From Desulfobacteraceae bacterium RAAP-1 (GTDB taxonomy: Bacteria > Desulfobacterota > Desulfobacteria > Desulfobacterales > Desulfatirhabdiaceae): 52,925 nucleotides of DNA. Below, piece after piece: positions 1 through 9,908 of this stretch; positions within the stretch are counted from its first letter, which is position 1; each line of letters begins with the position of its first letter. The DNA lies in the NCBI GenBank assembly GCA_001443525.1, contig LKPX01000018.1, forward strand, positions 1-52,925. The letters are read 5' to 3'. The position numbers were made by a program, and so were the translations under genes. Under the pieces are notes generated by a model, which saw only the letters and a list, made by a program, of their open reading frames with translations, ran no database searches and was not told the origin of the DNA.

Positions 1-102
<102 letters not shown>

Positions 103-112
103 ATCTTAAATA

Positions 113-148
113 AAGCCCGATACTATGAAAATGGTATCGGGCTTTTTT
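113..148 (+). terminator. Rho-independent terminator of the rRNA operon
   Basis: AAGCCCGATAC pairs with GTATCGGGCTT across a short A-rich loop and is followed by a run of six T. It sits about 10 bases after the 5S end. The remaining stretch to leuS (about 149-374) shows no gene or RNA that I recognise. Confidence 0.9.
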
Positions 149-374
149 GTTTGCTCTCCCCCTTGTTTTCGCTTCCCCCTGTTGGATGACTTGGTTCAAC
201 TCATGTCTGACAATCGAATCCTGCCATCGTGTCTTGCATTTTTCGTATGCCTATGGCATAGACTCGTACGAGCATGTATGACAATATCCTGCTCTGTCTA
301 TACGACAACAAGGTTTTTGCACCAATAGTCAAGGCGTTAAGGCCATTACGCCGGAATAAGGAATATAATCTGAG

Positions 375-2963
375 ATGGATGAGCACTATAAACCAGAAGC
401 AGTTGAAACCAGGTGGCAGACGCATTGGATGTCTGAGGAGTTATATAAGGTTCAGGAGGATGCTTCCCAAGCTAAATATTATCTTCTTGAAATGTTTCCT
501 TATCCTTCCGGTAAAATTCATATGGGGCATGTTCGCAACTATACTATTGGTGATGTGGTCGCCCGATACAAGCATATGAGAGGATACAATGTGCTGCATC
601 CCATGGGTTGGGACGCTTTCGGAATGCCTGCTGAAAATGCTGCCATTGCCAATAAGACACATCCTGCCCGGTGGACATACGACAATATCGATGCCATGCG
701 CCGGCAACTGAAACGCATGGGGTTTTCTTATGATTGGGATCGTGAAATCGCTACCTGTAGACCGGAGTATTACCGCTGGGAACAATGGCTTTTCCTCAAG
801 ATGTATGAAAGGGGAATGGCTTATCGTAAAGAATCCTATGTAAACTGGTGTGAGACCTGCCAGACGGTATTGGCGAATGAGCAGGTAGAAGCCGGCATGT
901 GCTGGCGGTGTGGTAAGCCGGTGCGTCAGAAAAAACTGGCCCAGTGGTTTTTTAAAATTACGGATTATGCAGAGGATTTATTGATACATTGTGATCAATT
1001 ATCTGGATGGCCTGACAAAGTTGTAACGATGCAGAAAAACTGGATCGGAAAAAGTGTCGGCGCGGAAATTGATTTTCCGATTGAAAATTCGTTCAGACAT
1101 ATTTCGGTATTCACGACCCGTCCAGATACGATTTTCGGTGCGACATTTATCTGCTTGGCGCCGGAACATCCAATGGTGCTTGAATTATCCACGAATACTT
1201 CACAAAAAGCAGAGGTAAGTGCTTTTGTGGACCGAATATCCCTTCAGGATCGTTCTGCCAAGGGTATTGAGTCATATGAGAAAGAAGGCGTTTTTACGGG
1301 CGCGTACTGTGTCAATCCGATGAGTGGATACAGAATGCCGATTTATACGGCAAATTTCGCATTGATGGGCTATGGCACCGGCGCAGTGATGTCGGTCCCG
1401 GCTCATGACCAGCGTGATTTTGATTTTGCCAGAAAATATGGTCTGGATATCATCGTTGTGGTTCAGCCGGAGTCATCATTGCTGGAACCGTCTGCAATGA
1501 CGGAGGCTTATTCAGGTGAGGGGCTGATGGTTAATTCCGGTGCTTTTAACGGACAGAGGAATACAGAGGCGCTCCAGTTAATAGTCGATTATTTTGAAGC
1601 TCATAGCCTCGGGAAACGTACCGTCAGTTTTCGTCTGCGTGACTGGGGTATCTCCCGGCAGCGGTATTGGGGGGCGCCTATTCCCATGATTCATTGTGAT
1701 GCCTGTGGAATTGTTCCGGTATCTGAATCCGATCTTCCTGTTGTTTTACCTGAAAATGCTGATTTGCTCGATGGGGGACATTCGCCCCTGCCGACGCTTC
1801 CCGGTTTTATGCGTACGACCTGTCCGCAATGTGGCTCTAAAACTGCCCGTCGTGAGACCGATACGATGGATACCTTTGTGGAGTCCTCATGGTATTTCCA
1901 GCGATATTGCAGTCCACATTATCACGAGGGTATGTTTGACCCGAAGGCTGTGAATTACTGGATGCCGGTGGATCAATATATTGGAGGCGTAGAGCATGCT
2001 ATTTTGCACCTGCTGTATTCCCGGTATTATACGCGGGTTCTTTATGATATGGGTTTGGTGTCCTATAAGGAGCCATTCACAAGGCTGTTGACGCAGGGAA
2101 TGGTTTGCAAGGAAACGGTGCAGTGCCCGACGCACGGCTTTTTATTTCCGGAAGAGGTATTGTCTGGAAAAGAGCGCTTGTGCAAAATCTGTCATCAACC
2201 GGTGAATATTGGCCGGGTTGAGAAAATGTCCAAATCCAAAAAAAATGTGGTGGACCCCAATGTACTGTTGGAAAAATATGGAGCGGATACGACGCGCCTG
2301 TTCTGCCTTTTTGCTTCTCCGCCGGAACGAAGTCTGGAATGGAGTGAACAGGGAGTTGATGGCAGTTTTCGTTTTTTAAATCGCATTTGGAGACTTTCCG
2401 CCATCTGGATGCCTTGTGTTCAACAGAGTCCTGCCTTTGATGGCTCCATGGATAGTCTGGCTCCGGATCTTCGGGAACTGTATAAAAAAATACATCAGAC
2501 CATTTTCAAGGTGACATCGGATATTGAAGATCGTTTTCATTTTAATACGGCGATCAGCGCCGTCATGGAACTGGTCAATATGATGTACGGGTTTTCTGTC
2601 GAAAATGCTACCCCAGAACTGATCAGATTGTTCAGATTGGCGATTGAGTCTGTTGTACTACTGCTCTCTCCTGTGACGCCGCATATTACGGAAGAGATAT
2701 GGCATGAATTGGGGTATTCCAATAGTATTTTTATGGCGTCGTGGCCGAAGTATTGTCCTGATGCCCTGGTCAAGGATATGCTGCTGGTGGTGGTGCAGGT
2801 CAATGGCAAGCTGCGAAGTAAATTCACAGTGGCAGCGGATACAGACGACGACGCCATAAAACAGCAGGCTCTGGCGGATGAACGAATTCTTAAATGTATT
2901 GCCGGCAAAATAGTTCGGAAAATTGTCGTCGTTCAGAAAAAGCTGGTAAATATTGTGATATAA
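375..2963 (+). CDS. leuS: Leucine--tRNA ligase
   Basis: Class I aminoacyl-tRNA synthetase that charges tRNA-Leu in the cytoplasm. The 862-residue product has the usual bacterial LeuRS length. The ATP-binding HIGH signature appears as HMGH at residues 49-52 inside [15 protein letters not shown], and the second signature KMSKS lies near residue 618. The CP1 editing domain is present, with the TTRPDTIFG motif near residue 250 and the [16 protein letters not shown] stretch. A zinc-binding-like CxxC pair (CDACG, CPQCG) lies in the middle. The start ATG gives [15 protein letters not shown], a standard LeuRS beginning. The lptE gene follows, an order often seen in Desulfobacterota. Nothing unusual was seen. 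Confidence 0.98.
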   Translation: MDEHYKPEAVETRWQTHWMSEELYKVQEDASQAKYYLLEMFPYPSGKIHMGHVRNYTIGDVVARYKHMRGYNVLHPMGWDAFGMPAENAAIANKTHPARWTYDNIDAMRRQLKRMGFSYDWDREIATCRPEYYRWEQWLFLKMYERGMAYRKESYVNWCETCQTVLANEQVEAGMCWRCGKPVRQKKLAQWFFKITDYAEDLLIHCDQLSGWPDKVVTMQKNWIGKSVGAEIDFPIENSFRHISVFTTRPDTIFGATFICLAPEHPMVLELSTNTSQKAEVSAFVDRISLQDRSAKGIESYEKEGVFTGAYCVNPMSGYRMPIYTANFALMGYGTGAVMSVPAHDQRDFDFARKYGLDIIVVVQPESSLLEPSAMTEAYSGEGLMVNSGAFNGQRNTEALQLIVDYFEAHSLGKRTVSFRLRDWGISRQRYWGAPIPMIHCDACGIVPVSESDLPVVLPENADLLDGGHSPLPTLPGFMRTTCPQCGSKTARRETDTMDTFVESSWYFQRYCSPHYHEGMFDPKAVNYWMPVDQYIGGVEHAILHLLYSRYYTRVLYDMGLVSYKEPFTRLLTQGMVCKETVQCPTHGFLFPEEVLSGKERLCKICHQPVNIGRVEKMSKSKKNVVDPNVLLEKYGADTTRLFCLFASPPERSLEWSEQGVDGSFRFLNRIWRLSAIWMPCVQQSPAFDGSMDSLAPDLRELYKKIHQTIFKVTSDIEDRFHFNTAISAVMELVNMMYGFSVENATPELIRLFRLAIESVVLLLSPVTPHITEEIWHELGYSNSIFMASWPKYCPDALVKDMLLVVVQVNGKLRSKFTVAADTDDDAIKQQALADERILKCIAGKIVRKIVVVQKKLVNIVI

Positions 2964-3053
2964 ATTAGATGATTGTAATAGTTATCCCGGAATGTCGAAC
3001 ATTTAGAAGAACCGGGCGATCACTTTGGCGCATCCTTATGGGTGATACATATA

Positions 3054-3572
3054 ATGATTTTTAAACAATGGGTGATTCTGGTAATGCTGGGATGCAGTGC
3101 TTTTCTGACGGGATGTTCCTATCAATTTGCCGGTTCTGGTTCATTGCCATCCGGAATGATGCGGATTTATATCTCGGTGATTCAAAACAAAACAGCTGAG
3201 GTCGGAATCGAAAATTATCTAACTGACAGTCTCATCAATGAATTCATGCTCAGAAGAAAAAGTATGCTTGCCACGCAGGAGAATGCCGATGGAGTGCTGA
3301 CCGGCAGTATTATGTCAATTTCGGATACTGTCATTGCGCACAGCACTCAGACCACATCGATTCAAAGTCGGGTTTCGATTGCAGTAAATCTGAAACTGAC
3401 GGATACACACGGAAAAGTCGTATGGGCTGTCAACGGCATTAATGCGAATCAAGCTTATAATGTTCTTTCAAGTGACAGAACGATCACAGATCAGAACAAA
3501 AAAGCGGCAATTCAAGTGCTGTCGAAACGGTTGGCTCAGACAATATTCAACCGTCTGACAGACGATTTCTGA
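3054..3572 (+). CDS. lptE: LPS assembly lipoprotein LptE family
   Basis: Outer-membrane lipoprotein that would plug the LptD barrel during lipopolysaccharide export. The N-terminus is a lipoprotein signal: a basic start, a hydrophobic stretch, then the lipobox LTGC ending at Cys21. The mature part begins SYQFAG, the typical start of LptE/RlpB in delta-proteobacteria, and the length (172 residues) fits. I chose the ATG at 3054, which opens MIFKQW; a GTG at 3042 is also in frame. Its place right after leuS supports the assignment, as leuS-lptE is a common pair. Assignment is by the start motif and context rather than by strong sequence identity. Confidence 0.82.
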   Translation: MIFKQWVILVMLGCSAFLTGCSYQFAGSGSLPSGMMRIYISVIQNKTAEVGIENYLTDSLINEFMLRRKSMLATQENADGVLTGSIMSISDTVIAHSTQTTSIQSRVSIAVNLKLTDTHGKVVWAVNGINANQAYNVLSSDRTITDQNKKAAIQVLSKRLAQTIFNRLTDDF

Positions 3573-3718
3573 TGCAGATACAACCATCCCAAAACCGGCT
3601 TTTTACAGGGTCGTCAAATTGATGAAGCTATAATTCCATTTTGCTTTCAAAATGATATTCCAGCAAGCATTCGGACTGAGACCGCGAAAGCAAGCGAGCA
3701 GCGATGAGACTGTACATT

Positions 3719-3752
3719 CAGTACGTCGAATCGCGCAGTACGTCGAATCGCG
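3719..3752. repeat. 17-bp tandem duplication in the lptE-rpsT gap
   Basis: CAGTACGTCGAATCGCG is present twice head to tail (3719-3735 and 3736-3752). It lies in the 322-base non-coding stretch between two convergent genes. I see no gene in that stretch; it holds only this duplication and AT-rich flanks. Confidence 0.85.
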
Positions 3753-3894
3753 GCACAGCGAAGCTGACAAAGGTATCAGTTTGAATGCGAACTGGAATAA
3801 AAAGCCCAGCTTCGGACGGTAAAGCAGGACGTTCAAGATCAAAATGCAAAAATCCTCTGCCAAAGAATGCTATGCAACGCAGAGAAATAGCTGA

Positions 3895-4161
3895 TTATTT
3901 TTCAGCGGCATTGACCATTCTTGCCAGTCTTGAAACTCTCCGAGCAGCAGTGTTGCGATGGATGCAACCCTTTGAGGCTGCCTTATCCACGATTGATTGA
4001 GCCATTTTTAGACGGATTTCCATATCTTGATCCGATGGTGCTGCAGTAATGTCACATATATTTCTGACAGCGGACCGAACACGTGATTTGACGGATTTAT
4101 TTCGATTTTGATGATCTTCATTTTGCCGGGCGCGTTTTAAAGCGGATTTATGATTTGCCAA
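3895..4161 (-). CDS. rpsT: 30S ribosomal protein S20
   Basis: Primary 16S rRNA-binding protein of the small subunit. The 88-residue product starts MANHKSALKRARQNE, the diagnostic S20 start, and ends with the RLARMVNAAEK-type tail. It is highly basic and all-helical, as expected. It is convergent with lptE and stands alone, with an AT-rich stretch upstream (4165-4260) that probably holds its promoter. Confidence 0.98.
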   Translation of the reverse strand: MANHKSALKRARQNEDHQNRNKSVKSRVRSAVRNICDITAAPSDQDMEIRLKMAQSIVDKAASKGCIHRNTAARRVSRLARMVNAAEK

Positions 4162-4346
4162 AGAAATTCTCCTTTCTAAACAGATTCACATTTTCTGAAT
4201 TTTTAAAATTCTTCCATTTACACGATTTAATTTTTTATGTCAATCGTTTTGAGTAATTACAAATTGTAAAAATATGCTACTCTTCTCCGGTTTCAGGCGA
4301 TAGCATCGGTAAAATACCTGCCTGATCAGCATATCCAGAGCCTCAT

Positions 4347-5366
4347 TCACGGGTTGCATGTAATCCAGTTGTGACAGGCTTGATGCGCTTCAGCATTCAG
4401 TAGCGCTTCCTGCCCGATATATCGCGGCGAATGATGAAAGATCGTGAAATGTTTCGCTCGGGCCATGGCGGCGAGGGTTCCTGCCTGACACGCTGTCAGA
4501 TGGTATTTTTGTGCCGCCAGATCGCGATGGATTTCCATAAAAGCGGCTTCGATAAAGAGTTGGTCGGAATTTCTTGCAATATTAACGATTTTTTCAGCAT
4601 TGACATCATTATAAGCGACATCCGTGATGTATGTGATTTTTTGCCCTGGGGTAATAGAGGCGATATTCCGGCAGAGTTCTCCCAGGGGATAACCGACAGA
4701 GGTTCCTGGCTGTCGGTGATCGTCAATTCTGAAAATGGCGTCGGAATCTTTTTCTGACAATATCGCTTGCTTAAATGCTGTTATCCAGGGGCCGACAGTA
4801 AGGCCCAATGCTTCGATACCGTCCTTTTTGATATTGATGTGAAATTTTTCCGCAATGGAAAATGCCAAGCAAGGAATGCCATGGTCCAGAACAGCGGCGG
4901 ATACGGTCCATCCCGGGCGATGGGCAACGTCGATCTGAAATGGCTTTTCGATTGATGGTTCCATAGGGATGAACCGGTTTTTACAGTCGTAGGAACGTGT
5001 TATCATCTGATGATGATGGATTTCAGTAACATTCAGTATCAGAGACTTGTTATAATGGGTTACCAGATTCCATGAATATCCGGAAAGCTTCCCCTCAACA
5101 TTTTTCAGAAATCCGGCAGGACCATACAAATATAAAATTTTATCCCTGCCCAGGCATAATCGCAACACCCTGTCAAATCCCAGAAAATGATCCATGTGGG
5201 TATGGCTGACAAAAATATGGCTGATTTTAAGGATATCTCTGGACGGGAGTCGGGTAATATCCCCAAGATCAAAGAGGATGGAATAATTCTCAAACAAAAA
5301 CTGGATGTAAAGGCACGGATCTTCGAATGGACTGTTCAGCAACCTGGGATGCAGCGTCGGGTGCAT
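4347..5366 (-). CDS. Metallo-beta-lactamase-fold hydrolase, RNase Z-like
   Basis: The 339-residue protein belongs to the RNase Z/BN side of the metallo-beta-lactamase superfamily. The zinc motif SHTHMDHFLGFD is at residues 54-65 (H55, H57, D59, H60), in the form typical of tRNase Z, and a further FIEAAF stretch carries the later metal-site region. Enzymes of this family cut the 3' trailer of tRNA precursors using two zinc ions. The gene begins two bases after the stop of the upstream 139-residue gene, so the two are probably cotranscribed. Divergence from classical rnz in the middle makes the exact substrate uncertain. Confidence 0.82.
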   Translation of the reverse strand: MHPTLHPRLLNSPFEDPCLYIQFLFENYSILFDLGDITRLPSRDILKISHIFVSHTHMDHFLGFDRVLRLCLGRDKILYLYGPAGFLKNVEGKLSGYSWNLVTHYNKSLILNVTEIHHHQMITRSYDCKNRFIPMEPSIEKPFQIDVAHRPGWTVSAAVLDHGIPCLAFSIAEKFHINIKKDGIEALGLTVGPWITAFKQAILSEKDSDAIFRIDDHRQPGTSVGYPLGELCRNIASITPGQKITYITDVAYNDVNAEKIVNIARNSDQLFIEAAFMEIHRDLAAQKYHLTACQAGTLAAMARAKHFTIFHHSPRYIGQEALLNAEAHQACHNWITCNP

Positions 5367-5368
5367 GA

Positions 5369-5788
5369 TTATGGAAGGAACTTGGTCACCTGTTTATTGA
5401 TACAGGTATAGATATCTTCATCAGACCCATAAATATCCACCACATCCTTATAATTGATAAGTTGTTCAATTACGAAAGCTGTCAGATACAGGCTTACAAC
5501 ATGTGGATTGGCAACCACCTGGCGAAATGGGGAACACTGGAAATCTACATCAAAATCATCCGCCTGGCTGAGTTTTTCGAGGGATTTTGTAATCTGTTGC
5601 TCGAGGCCGTTTTTGTTGGTGGTTTCAACGAATTTGTTTTCGATAAGCTTCATGGCGATGGCATTGGACAAAGGCTCTATGCAATCTTTGATTCCGCTGA
5701 TGGCGGTTCTGCGCGCGTGTTCTTTCGAAGACTCTATTTTGGACAGGATGCTGCTTTCACGAGTGCTGGGCCGGAATACTTTCGCCAT
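5369..5788 (-). CDS. Conserved hypothetical protein, 139 aa
   Basis: Soluble, mostly helical protein with no signal peptide or membrane segment; I do not recognise a family. It begins MAKVFRPSTRESSILSKIE and has a charged middle. It is directly upstream of the RNase Z-like gene on the same strand and almost touches it, which suggests a shared transcript. It lies between recJ and the hydrolase, in a core-genome setting. The function is unknown. Confidence 0.7.
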   Translation of the reverse strand: MAKVFRPSTRESSILSKIESSKEHARRTAISGIKDCIEPLSNAIAMKLIENKFVETTNKNGLEQQITKSLEKLSQADDFDVDFQCSPFRQVVANPHVVSLYLTAFVIEQLINYKDVVDIYGSDEDIYTCINKQVTKFLP

Positions 5789-5851
5789 AAGACGCCACCT
5801 TTTGCATGTATGGTTACTGAAAAAAACAGATTAATTTCAAACAGGAACAAA

Positions 5852-7618
5852 TCAACCAGTATTGAATGTCATAATAGATTCGGAACTATCCGATTGCAAG
5901 GAAAATTTGGCATCTTCGACAAGAATTTGCATTGTTCGGCTGCCATTCCAGTAATTCCAGCGCAGACGGTAAACCATTTCTTCAATATCCTGTCCTGTGG
6001 GTATCCGGGGATCGCAGTTAAACTGAACCGCCAATATCCCCGGATGTGAAGAACGATCCACAGGCTTCAAGATCATCCGGCGTGTATTATTGCCGACGAT
6101 TTTTGAAGAAGCAACATGAACATGGTTTGTATAAAATACAGGCTCAGGATTGCCCATGCCGTAAGGTTTCAGTAAATCCATATCGGAAATGAGGGACTCG
6201 GAGATGTCTTCAAGATTCAGAACGCGATCTACCCCGATATGAACCACGCGCTGCTCGCCAGTGATTTTTGAACCTGCGATCCGGTTAAAACGCATTTGAA
6301 ATTCAGGGATTCTATCAGCGTTAATTTCGAGCCCTCCTGCCAGTGCATGGCCGCCATATCGGATCAGGCAGTCAGCACAGGCATGAATTCCCTGAAATAT
6401 GTCAAATCCGGGGATGCTTCTGGCAGAGCCTTTTCCAACGCCATTTTGTACAGCGATCAGTATGACCGGCAAAAAATACAACTGCACCAGTCTGGAGGCC
6501 ACAATCCCCAGAACTCCCGGGGCCCAGTCCTTACCGGCGATGACCAGCGCCATCTCGTTGAACTGTTCAGGGTGCGCACAGATACGCTGCCGTATTTCAT
6601 CGAAAATCTGCTGCTCTACATATTTTCTCTGTGTGTTCAATGCATTCAGGGATTGCGCCAGTTCTTTGGCTTTGCAGACATCCGATTCCAGCAGCAGGCG
6701 CAGGGCTGTGCCGGCATGCTCCATTCTTCCGGCGGCGTTCAGACGGGGGGCTAATTTGAAGGCAATATCTTCGGTGTCTATGGCAGCGGCTTTGATGCCC
6801 GATATTTCGATCAGGGAACGAATGCCGGCGCGCTTGCCGGTGCTGAGCATGTCCATACCGTTTTTAACGAAAATGCGGTTGTCGCAAGTCAGCGGCACCA
6901 GGTCCGCGATGGTGCCCAGCGCCACCAGGTCGCAATAGTTTTTCAGATTGGGTTCATTTCGGGATATCCAGAACCCCATGTCTCTGAGATATTTTCTCAA
7001 GTAAATAATCAGAAAATACACGACTCCCACGCCGGCAAGATTTTCTGCCAGTGAAGAGCAGTCTTTCCGTTTAGGGTTAATTACGGCCAGTGCTTCCGGA
7101 ATCGCATCTGAAATCGCATGGTGATCGGTAACAATGATGTCTATGCCGGCCTGCCGCGCTGCAGGCATCACATCATGGCTGCTGGAACCACAGTCAACCG
7201 TGATAATGAGGTTAATGCCCCGGCAAAGAGCGTCATTGTTGATATGCCTTTTTTGAAGTCCATAGCCTTCCGTTTCCCGGTGAGGTATATAGCAGGATAC
7301 AAGGGCGCCGGTGATTTTAAGAAAATCATGGAGCAGCGCCGTGCCGGTGATGCCATCCACATCATAATCACCGAAAATCAGGATATGCTGCTGGTGGATG
7401 ATGGCGTGATAAATTCGGCGGGCGGCCTTATCCATGTCTGTGAATGAATCCGGTGAGGTCAGCCGCTGAAACGAAAAATCCAGGAACTGTTCCGCCTGCG
7501 GTTCTGAATGAATGCCGCGGTTTACCAGAAGCGCTGATATGATGGGGCTGCATCCAAGATGTCTTTCAATTCGCCCCATGATTTCAGGGTCAGGTTGTAA
7601 AAAATTCCATTGTTTCAT
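5852..7618 (-). CDS. recJ: Single-stranded-DNA-specific exonuclease RecJ
   Basis: 5'-3' ssDNA exonuclease of recombination and mismatch repair, Mn-dependent, DHH superfamily. The first DHH-family motif DYDVDG is at residues 84-89 and the DHH motif itself (VTDHHA) at 163-168; the DHHA1 region follows with GRMEHAG and the GGHALAGG signature. The OB-fold tail is present. I start it at the ATG giving MKQWNFLQPDPE, which makes 588 residues and matches family length; the frame is open 39 codons further upstream but that part is not RecJ-like. It is divergent from the DUF4911-miaB operon. Confidence 0.96.
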   Translation of the reverse strand: MKQWNFLQPDPEIMGRIERHLGCSPIISALLVNRGIHSEPQAEQFLDFSFQRLTSPDSFTDMDKAARRIYHAIIHQQHILIFGDYDVDGITGTALLHDFLKITGALVSCYIPHRETEGYGLQKRHINNDALCRGINLIITVDCGSSSHDVMPAARQAGIDIIVTDHHAISDAIPEALAVINPKRKDCSSLAENLAGVGVVYFLIIYLRKYLRDMGFWISRNEPNLKNYCDLVALGTIADLVPLTCDNRIFVKNGMDMLSTGKRAGIRSLIEISGIKAAAIDTEDIAFKLAPRLNAAGRMEHAGTALRLLLESDVCKAKELAQSLNALNTQRKYVEQQIFDEIRQRICAHPEQFNEMALVIAGKDWAPGVLGIVASRLVQLYFLPVILIAVQNGVGKGSARSIPGFDIFQGIHACADCLIRYGGHALAGGLEINADRIPEFQMRFNRIAGSKITGEQRVVHIGVDRVLNLEDISESLISDMDLLKPYGMGNPEPVFYTNHVHVASSKIVGNNTRRMILKPVDRSSHPGILAVQFNCDPRIPTGQDIEEMVYRLRWNYWNGSRTMQILVEDAKFSLQSDSSESIMTFNTG

Positions 7619-7755
7619 GCCTGGAGCATATACTCCATATCGGCGGGTTCGACAACTTCGAATCATGGACTGCCTGAGGGTGATGCCATATCGTGATGCG
7701 GACGGGCATGATTTTATGTTGATACAAAACCTCATAAGGTGATAAAAAACCGCTA

Positions 7756-8028
7756 TTGAAAACTGTCAAACGATATTTTCGGGTGGATCGCAAGGCTATC
7801 GGTCTGATGCGGTTCATTTTCGAGGGCTATGAAGGCATTGCCGGGATTACGACGTTAGATCCGGCAGCCGGAGTGGTAGAGCTGTTTATAGCGCCTGGGT
7901 GCGAGCCGGATGTCGATGAAGTCCTGATGGATATTCAGCGGTGGATATATATGGAAACCGTGGATATCTCCACGTTTATGGGAGAAAAATCTTGCAGAAA
8001 AATGAGCAGTGGTGACGATGTTTCCTAA
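7756..8028 (+). CDS. DUF4911 family protein
   Basis: Small protein of 90 residues starting at a TTG codon (MKTVKRYFRVDRKAIGLMRFIFEGYEGIAGITTLD). The FEGYEG...T.D pattern and length match DUF4911, a family of unknown function that often sits just before miaB in delta-proteobacteria, as here. The reading frame overlaps the start of miaB by about 11 bases, so translational coupling is likely. The start codon is uncertain. Confidence 0.72.
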   Translation: MKTVKRYFRVDRKAIGLMRFIFEGYEGIAGITTLDPAAGVVELFIAPGCEPDVDEVLMDIQRWIYMETVDISTFMGEKSCRKMSSGDDVS

Positions 8029-9415
8029 AACAGTCTATATTCACACCATCGGTTGCCAGATGAATGTTTATGATTCCGATCGAATAGCCGGAGGATTAGC
8101 GCCTATGGGGTATCATCGGGTGTCAACTCCGGAGCAGGCGGATCTGGTCATACTGAATACTTGCGCCATTCGGGAAAAAGCGGAGCAGAAGGTGTTCAGC
8201 TTTTTAGGACGAATGGCCGGTTTGAAACGTCAGAACCCGGACTTGATTATCGGTGTCGGCGGGTGTGTGGCGCAGCAGGAAGGGCGCAGCATTCTGGACA
8301 GGGCGCCATATCTGGATATTGTGTTCGGCACTCATGCGGTCAACCGGCTTCCTTTACTGGTGCGGCAGGTGGAGACGTCCGGCGGCAGGCTGGTGGATGT
8401 GGCATTTTCAGATACCATTCAGGAAAGTGCATCCTGTCAGAGCCTCCCGGCAGCCGGTCAGATCAGCAGTTTTGTCACAATCATGCAGGGCTGTGACAAT
8501 TACTGCACCTATTGCGTGGTGCCGTACGTCCGGGGGCGGGAAATGAGCCGGACGCCGGAGCGGATCATCGCTGAAATTCAGGAGTTGGTCGCAGCCGGCA
8601 TTCTGGAAGTGACGCTTCTGGGACAAAATGTCAACAGTTATGGGAAAAAAGAGGGACTGTGCGATTTTGCAGAGCTTTTGAAAAAGGTAAACGCCGTTGA
8701 CGGTTTGTCCAGAATCCGATTTACCACATCTCATCCCAAGGATATTTCAGATAAACTGATCGCGTGTTTCAGTTGTCTGGACAAATTATGCCGTCATATT
8801 CATCTTCCGGTTCAATCCGGTTCCAGCCGGGTGTTGCAGCGGATGAACCGGAAATATACCCGCGAGATATATCTCGAAAAAATTGCCGCGCTTCGCGCCG
8901 TCTGTCCGGATATCGCGATTACATCGGATATTATTGTGGGATTTCCTGGAGAAACAGATCAGGATTTTGAAGAAACCCTCTCGCTGGTTCGGGAGGTCGC
9001 TTTCGATGGCCTGTTTGTATTTATGTATTCCGATCGCCCCAATGCACCTGCAGCCAAATTCCCGGATAAGGCGCCGGAGGCCGAAAAAGCCGAGCGGCTT
9101 CAGCAGGTTCTTGGCCTTCAGGACACTATAACGCTTCAGAAACATCAAGCACTGGTTGGTACCACGCAAATGGTGCTGGTCGAGGGGCATAGTGAGCGGA
9201 GCAGCGCGGCGGATATTTCTCCGGACAAGATACCGGATATGCAGTGGCATGGCCGCACCAGTACGCATAAAATTGTTCACTTTCCGGATGTAAAGGGCGT
9301 TTCCGACGGATCGTTTATGGGCAGACTTGTGGCGGTTCAGATTGAAAGGGCCTTTTCGCATTCGCTCTGGGGCAAACCTGTATTTCGGGAGGAAGGCCGG
9401 TGCAGCATAAGGTAA
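8018..9415 (+). CDS. miaB: tRNA-2-methylthio-N6-dimethylallyladenosine synthase MiaB
   Basis: Radical SAM methylthiotransferase that adds the 2-methylthio group to i6A37 in tRNA. The N-terminal UPF0004 domain begins MFPKTVYIHTIGCQMNVYDSDR with its first cluster cysteine at residue 13, and NTCAIREKAEQK supplies the second. The radical SAM motif CxxxCxxC is in MQGCDNYCTYCVVPYVRGRE. A C-terminal TRAM-like region follows. Length is 465 residues, normal for MiaB. The QMN and VVPYVRGRE signatures favour MiaB over RimO and MtaB. Confidence 0.95.
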   Translation: MFPKTVYIHTIGCQMNVYDSDRIAGGLAPMGYHRVSTPEQADLVILNTCAIREKAEQKVFSFLGRMAGLKRQNPDLIIGVGGCVAQQEGRSILDRAPYLDIVFGTHAVNRLPLLVRQVETSGGRLVDVAFSDTIQESASCQSLPAAGQISSFVTIMQGCDNYCTYCVVPYVRGREMSRTPERIIAEIQELVAAGILEVTLLGQNVNSYGKKEGLCDFAELLKKVNAVDGLSRIRFTTSHPKDISDKLIACFSCLDKLCRHIHLPVQSGSSRVLQRMNRKYTREIYLEKIAALRAVCPDIAITSDIIVGFPGETDQDFEETLSLVREVAFDGLFVFMYSDRPNAPAAKFPDKAPEAEKAERLQQVLGLQDTITLQKHQALVGTTQMVLVEGHSERSSAADISPDKIPDMQWHGRTSTHKIVHFPDVKGVSDGSFMGRLVAVQIERAFSHSLWGKPVFREEGRCSIR

Positions 9416-9897
9416 CGATTTCGAGTCTGATACTGGATCCGGATTCCAATACGCCCATCATGCTTCTGAAATCCGACGAAGATGGCCGGATAATGCCTGT
9501 CTGGATCGGAGTTCTGGAAGCTGCCGCCATTGCAATGTCTCTAAAAAATATGCGCTTTGACCGTCCCATGACGCATGATCTTTTTCTGAATTTTGCAGCC
9601 TTGGCCGGGGTTACGATTACCAGCGTTGAGGTCTGTGATCTTCAGGAAAATACATTTTATGCCAAAATTCACTGCGCGTCTTTAGAAAGGCTGTTCAGTA
9701 TGGATGCGCGTCCCAGCGACGCCATTGCCATTGCACTGAGAGCTGATGTGCCCATTTTTGTAGATGAAATCGTATATCAAAAATCCGCAAAGGATACGGA
9801 GTCCGTCCGTGCTGAAGATGACAGCGAAGAAGGCAAAAAATGGGCGGAGTATCTTAAAAACCTGTCTCCGGATGATTTTGGAAAATACAAGGTGTGA
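9400..9897 (+). CDS. Bifunctional nuclease / DUF151 family protein
   Basis: The 165-residue protein has the BFN/DUF151 pattern: VTISSLILDPDSNTPIMLLK, then LPVWIG-like MPVWIGVLEAAAIAM, the RPMTHDLF signature, and the RPSDAIAIALR motif near residue 108. Members have been described as bifunctional DNases/RNases, but in most bacteria the role is not known. A GTG start at 9400 overlaps the end of miaB by 16 bases, so the two genes form one operon. It ends with a charged tail (EGKKWAEYLKNLSPDDFGKYKV). Confidence 0.88.
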   Translation: MQHKVTISSLILDPDSNTPIMLLKSDEDGRIMPVWIGVLEAAAIAMSLKNMRFDRPMTHDLFLNFAALAGVTITSVEVCDLQENTFYAKIHCASLERLFSMDARPSDAIAIALRADVPIFVDEIVYQKSAKDTESVRAEDDSEEGKKWAEYLKNLSPDDFGKYKV

Positions 9898-9908
9898 GCC
9901 TGATGTTT

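Noticed and set aside
190-330. Possible tRNA downstream of the 5S gene because of a GGTTCAA segment
   Set aside because: No cloverleaf with acceptor and anticodon stems can be formed around it.
4050-4081. TGTCAC inside rpsT as another island promoter copy
   Set aside because: The partner element at the fixed offset reads GACC, the site is inside a core gene, and no gene on that strand follows.
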